From NCBI RefSeq assembly GCF_000812025.2, contig NZ_JWJE02000004.1, forward strand, positions 1 through 64,000: 64,000 nucleotides of DNA. Reading direction: 5' to 3'. Positions 63,964 to 64,000 of this stretch are shown piece by piece. The stretch is from Bacillus thermotolerans (GTDB lineage Bacteria > Bacillota > Bacilli > Bacillales > Domibacillaceae). The notes under the pieces were generated by a model. It made no database searches, was not told the DNA's origin, and saw only the letters and a list, made by a program, of their open reading frames with translations. Each line of letters begins with the position of its first letter. The stretch's first letter is position 1. Made by a program: the position numbers and the translations under genes.

Positions 63964-64000
63964 TTGCAACGATTCAGAAAAATGACACAATATTTGTCGT

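Overview
The window reads as a stretch of chromosome from an aerobic, endospore-forming member of the Bacillaceae. Gene content and order follow the Bacillus subtilis region from yqkF/nudF to ypiF. It has many sporulation genes (spoIIM, dacF-spoIIAA-AB-sigF, spoVA, dacB-spmAB, cotJABC, sleB-ypeB, spoIVA), menaquinone-branch genes and the ResABCDE cytochrome c maturation/respiration system. I assign no species. Coding density is high, no gene is visibly broken, and no tRNA, rRNA, CRISPR or prophage was seen. The only mobile DNA is the 3' end of a group II intron at the left edge.

Layout. 1-90: group II intron domains V-VI, abutting the stop codon of an aldo/keto reductase. 0.1-4.4 kb: yqkF, nudF, spoIIM, fur, yqzK, xerD. 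4.5-7.8 kb: nucleoside salvage (deoB, punA, pdp). 8-13.5 kb: dacF, the spoIIA operon, then a spoVA operon reduced to spoVAA, spoVAB and spoVAF. 13.7-16.2 kb: lysA, a tiny membrane ORF, an orphan ribT, ypuF. 16.3-20.9 kb: scpAB (chromosome segregation), dacB-spmAB (spore cortex and dehydration), rluB. 21-27.3 kb: resABC and resDE. 27.4-28.6 kb: a small membrane ORF and an FMN riboswitch controlling the riboflavin transporter gene ribU. 28.7-33.2 kb: fer (opposite strand), ypbB-recQ-ypbD-ypbE. 33.3-41.1 kb: cotJABC, ypbG, mecB, ypdA, ansA, prsW, sleB-ypeB. 41.2-49.2 kb: cmk-plsC-ypfD, der-gpsA, yphE-like and yphF-like genes, spoIVA. 49.5-64 kb: hbs, folE-mtrB, hepS-menG-hepT, ndk, cheR, aroC-aroB-aroH-hisC-tyrA-aroA, ypiA-ypiB-ypiF.

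The genes form coherent modules. spoIIA makes the forespore sigma factor and its regulators. Candidate sigma-E, sigma-G and sigma-H/Spo0A sites lie upstream of several sporulation genes. hepS/menG/hepT build the menaquinone used by the Res-dependent respiratory chain. The aro/hisC/tyrA cluster runs from 3-dehydroquinate to chorismate (the genes between aroB and aroA in that pathway are elsewhere), then to prephenate and tyrosine.

Most notable are departures from the B. subtilis plan: spoVAC/AD/AEb/AEa missing from the spoVA operon; the trp operon missing between aroH and hisC although TRAP (mtrB) is kept; ribT without its rib operon; and a near-perfect inverted repeat that would hide the spoIIM ribosome binding site in read-through mRNA but not in mRNA from the sigma-E promoter inside the repeat. 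I found no wholly new multi-gene system. Motif positions were read by eye and homology is from recognition, not database searches.
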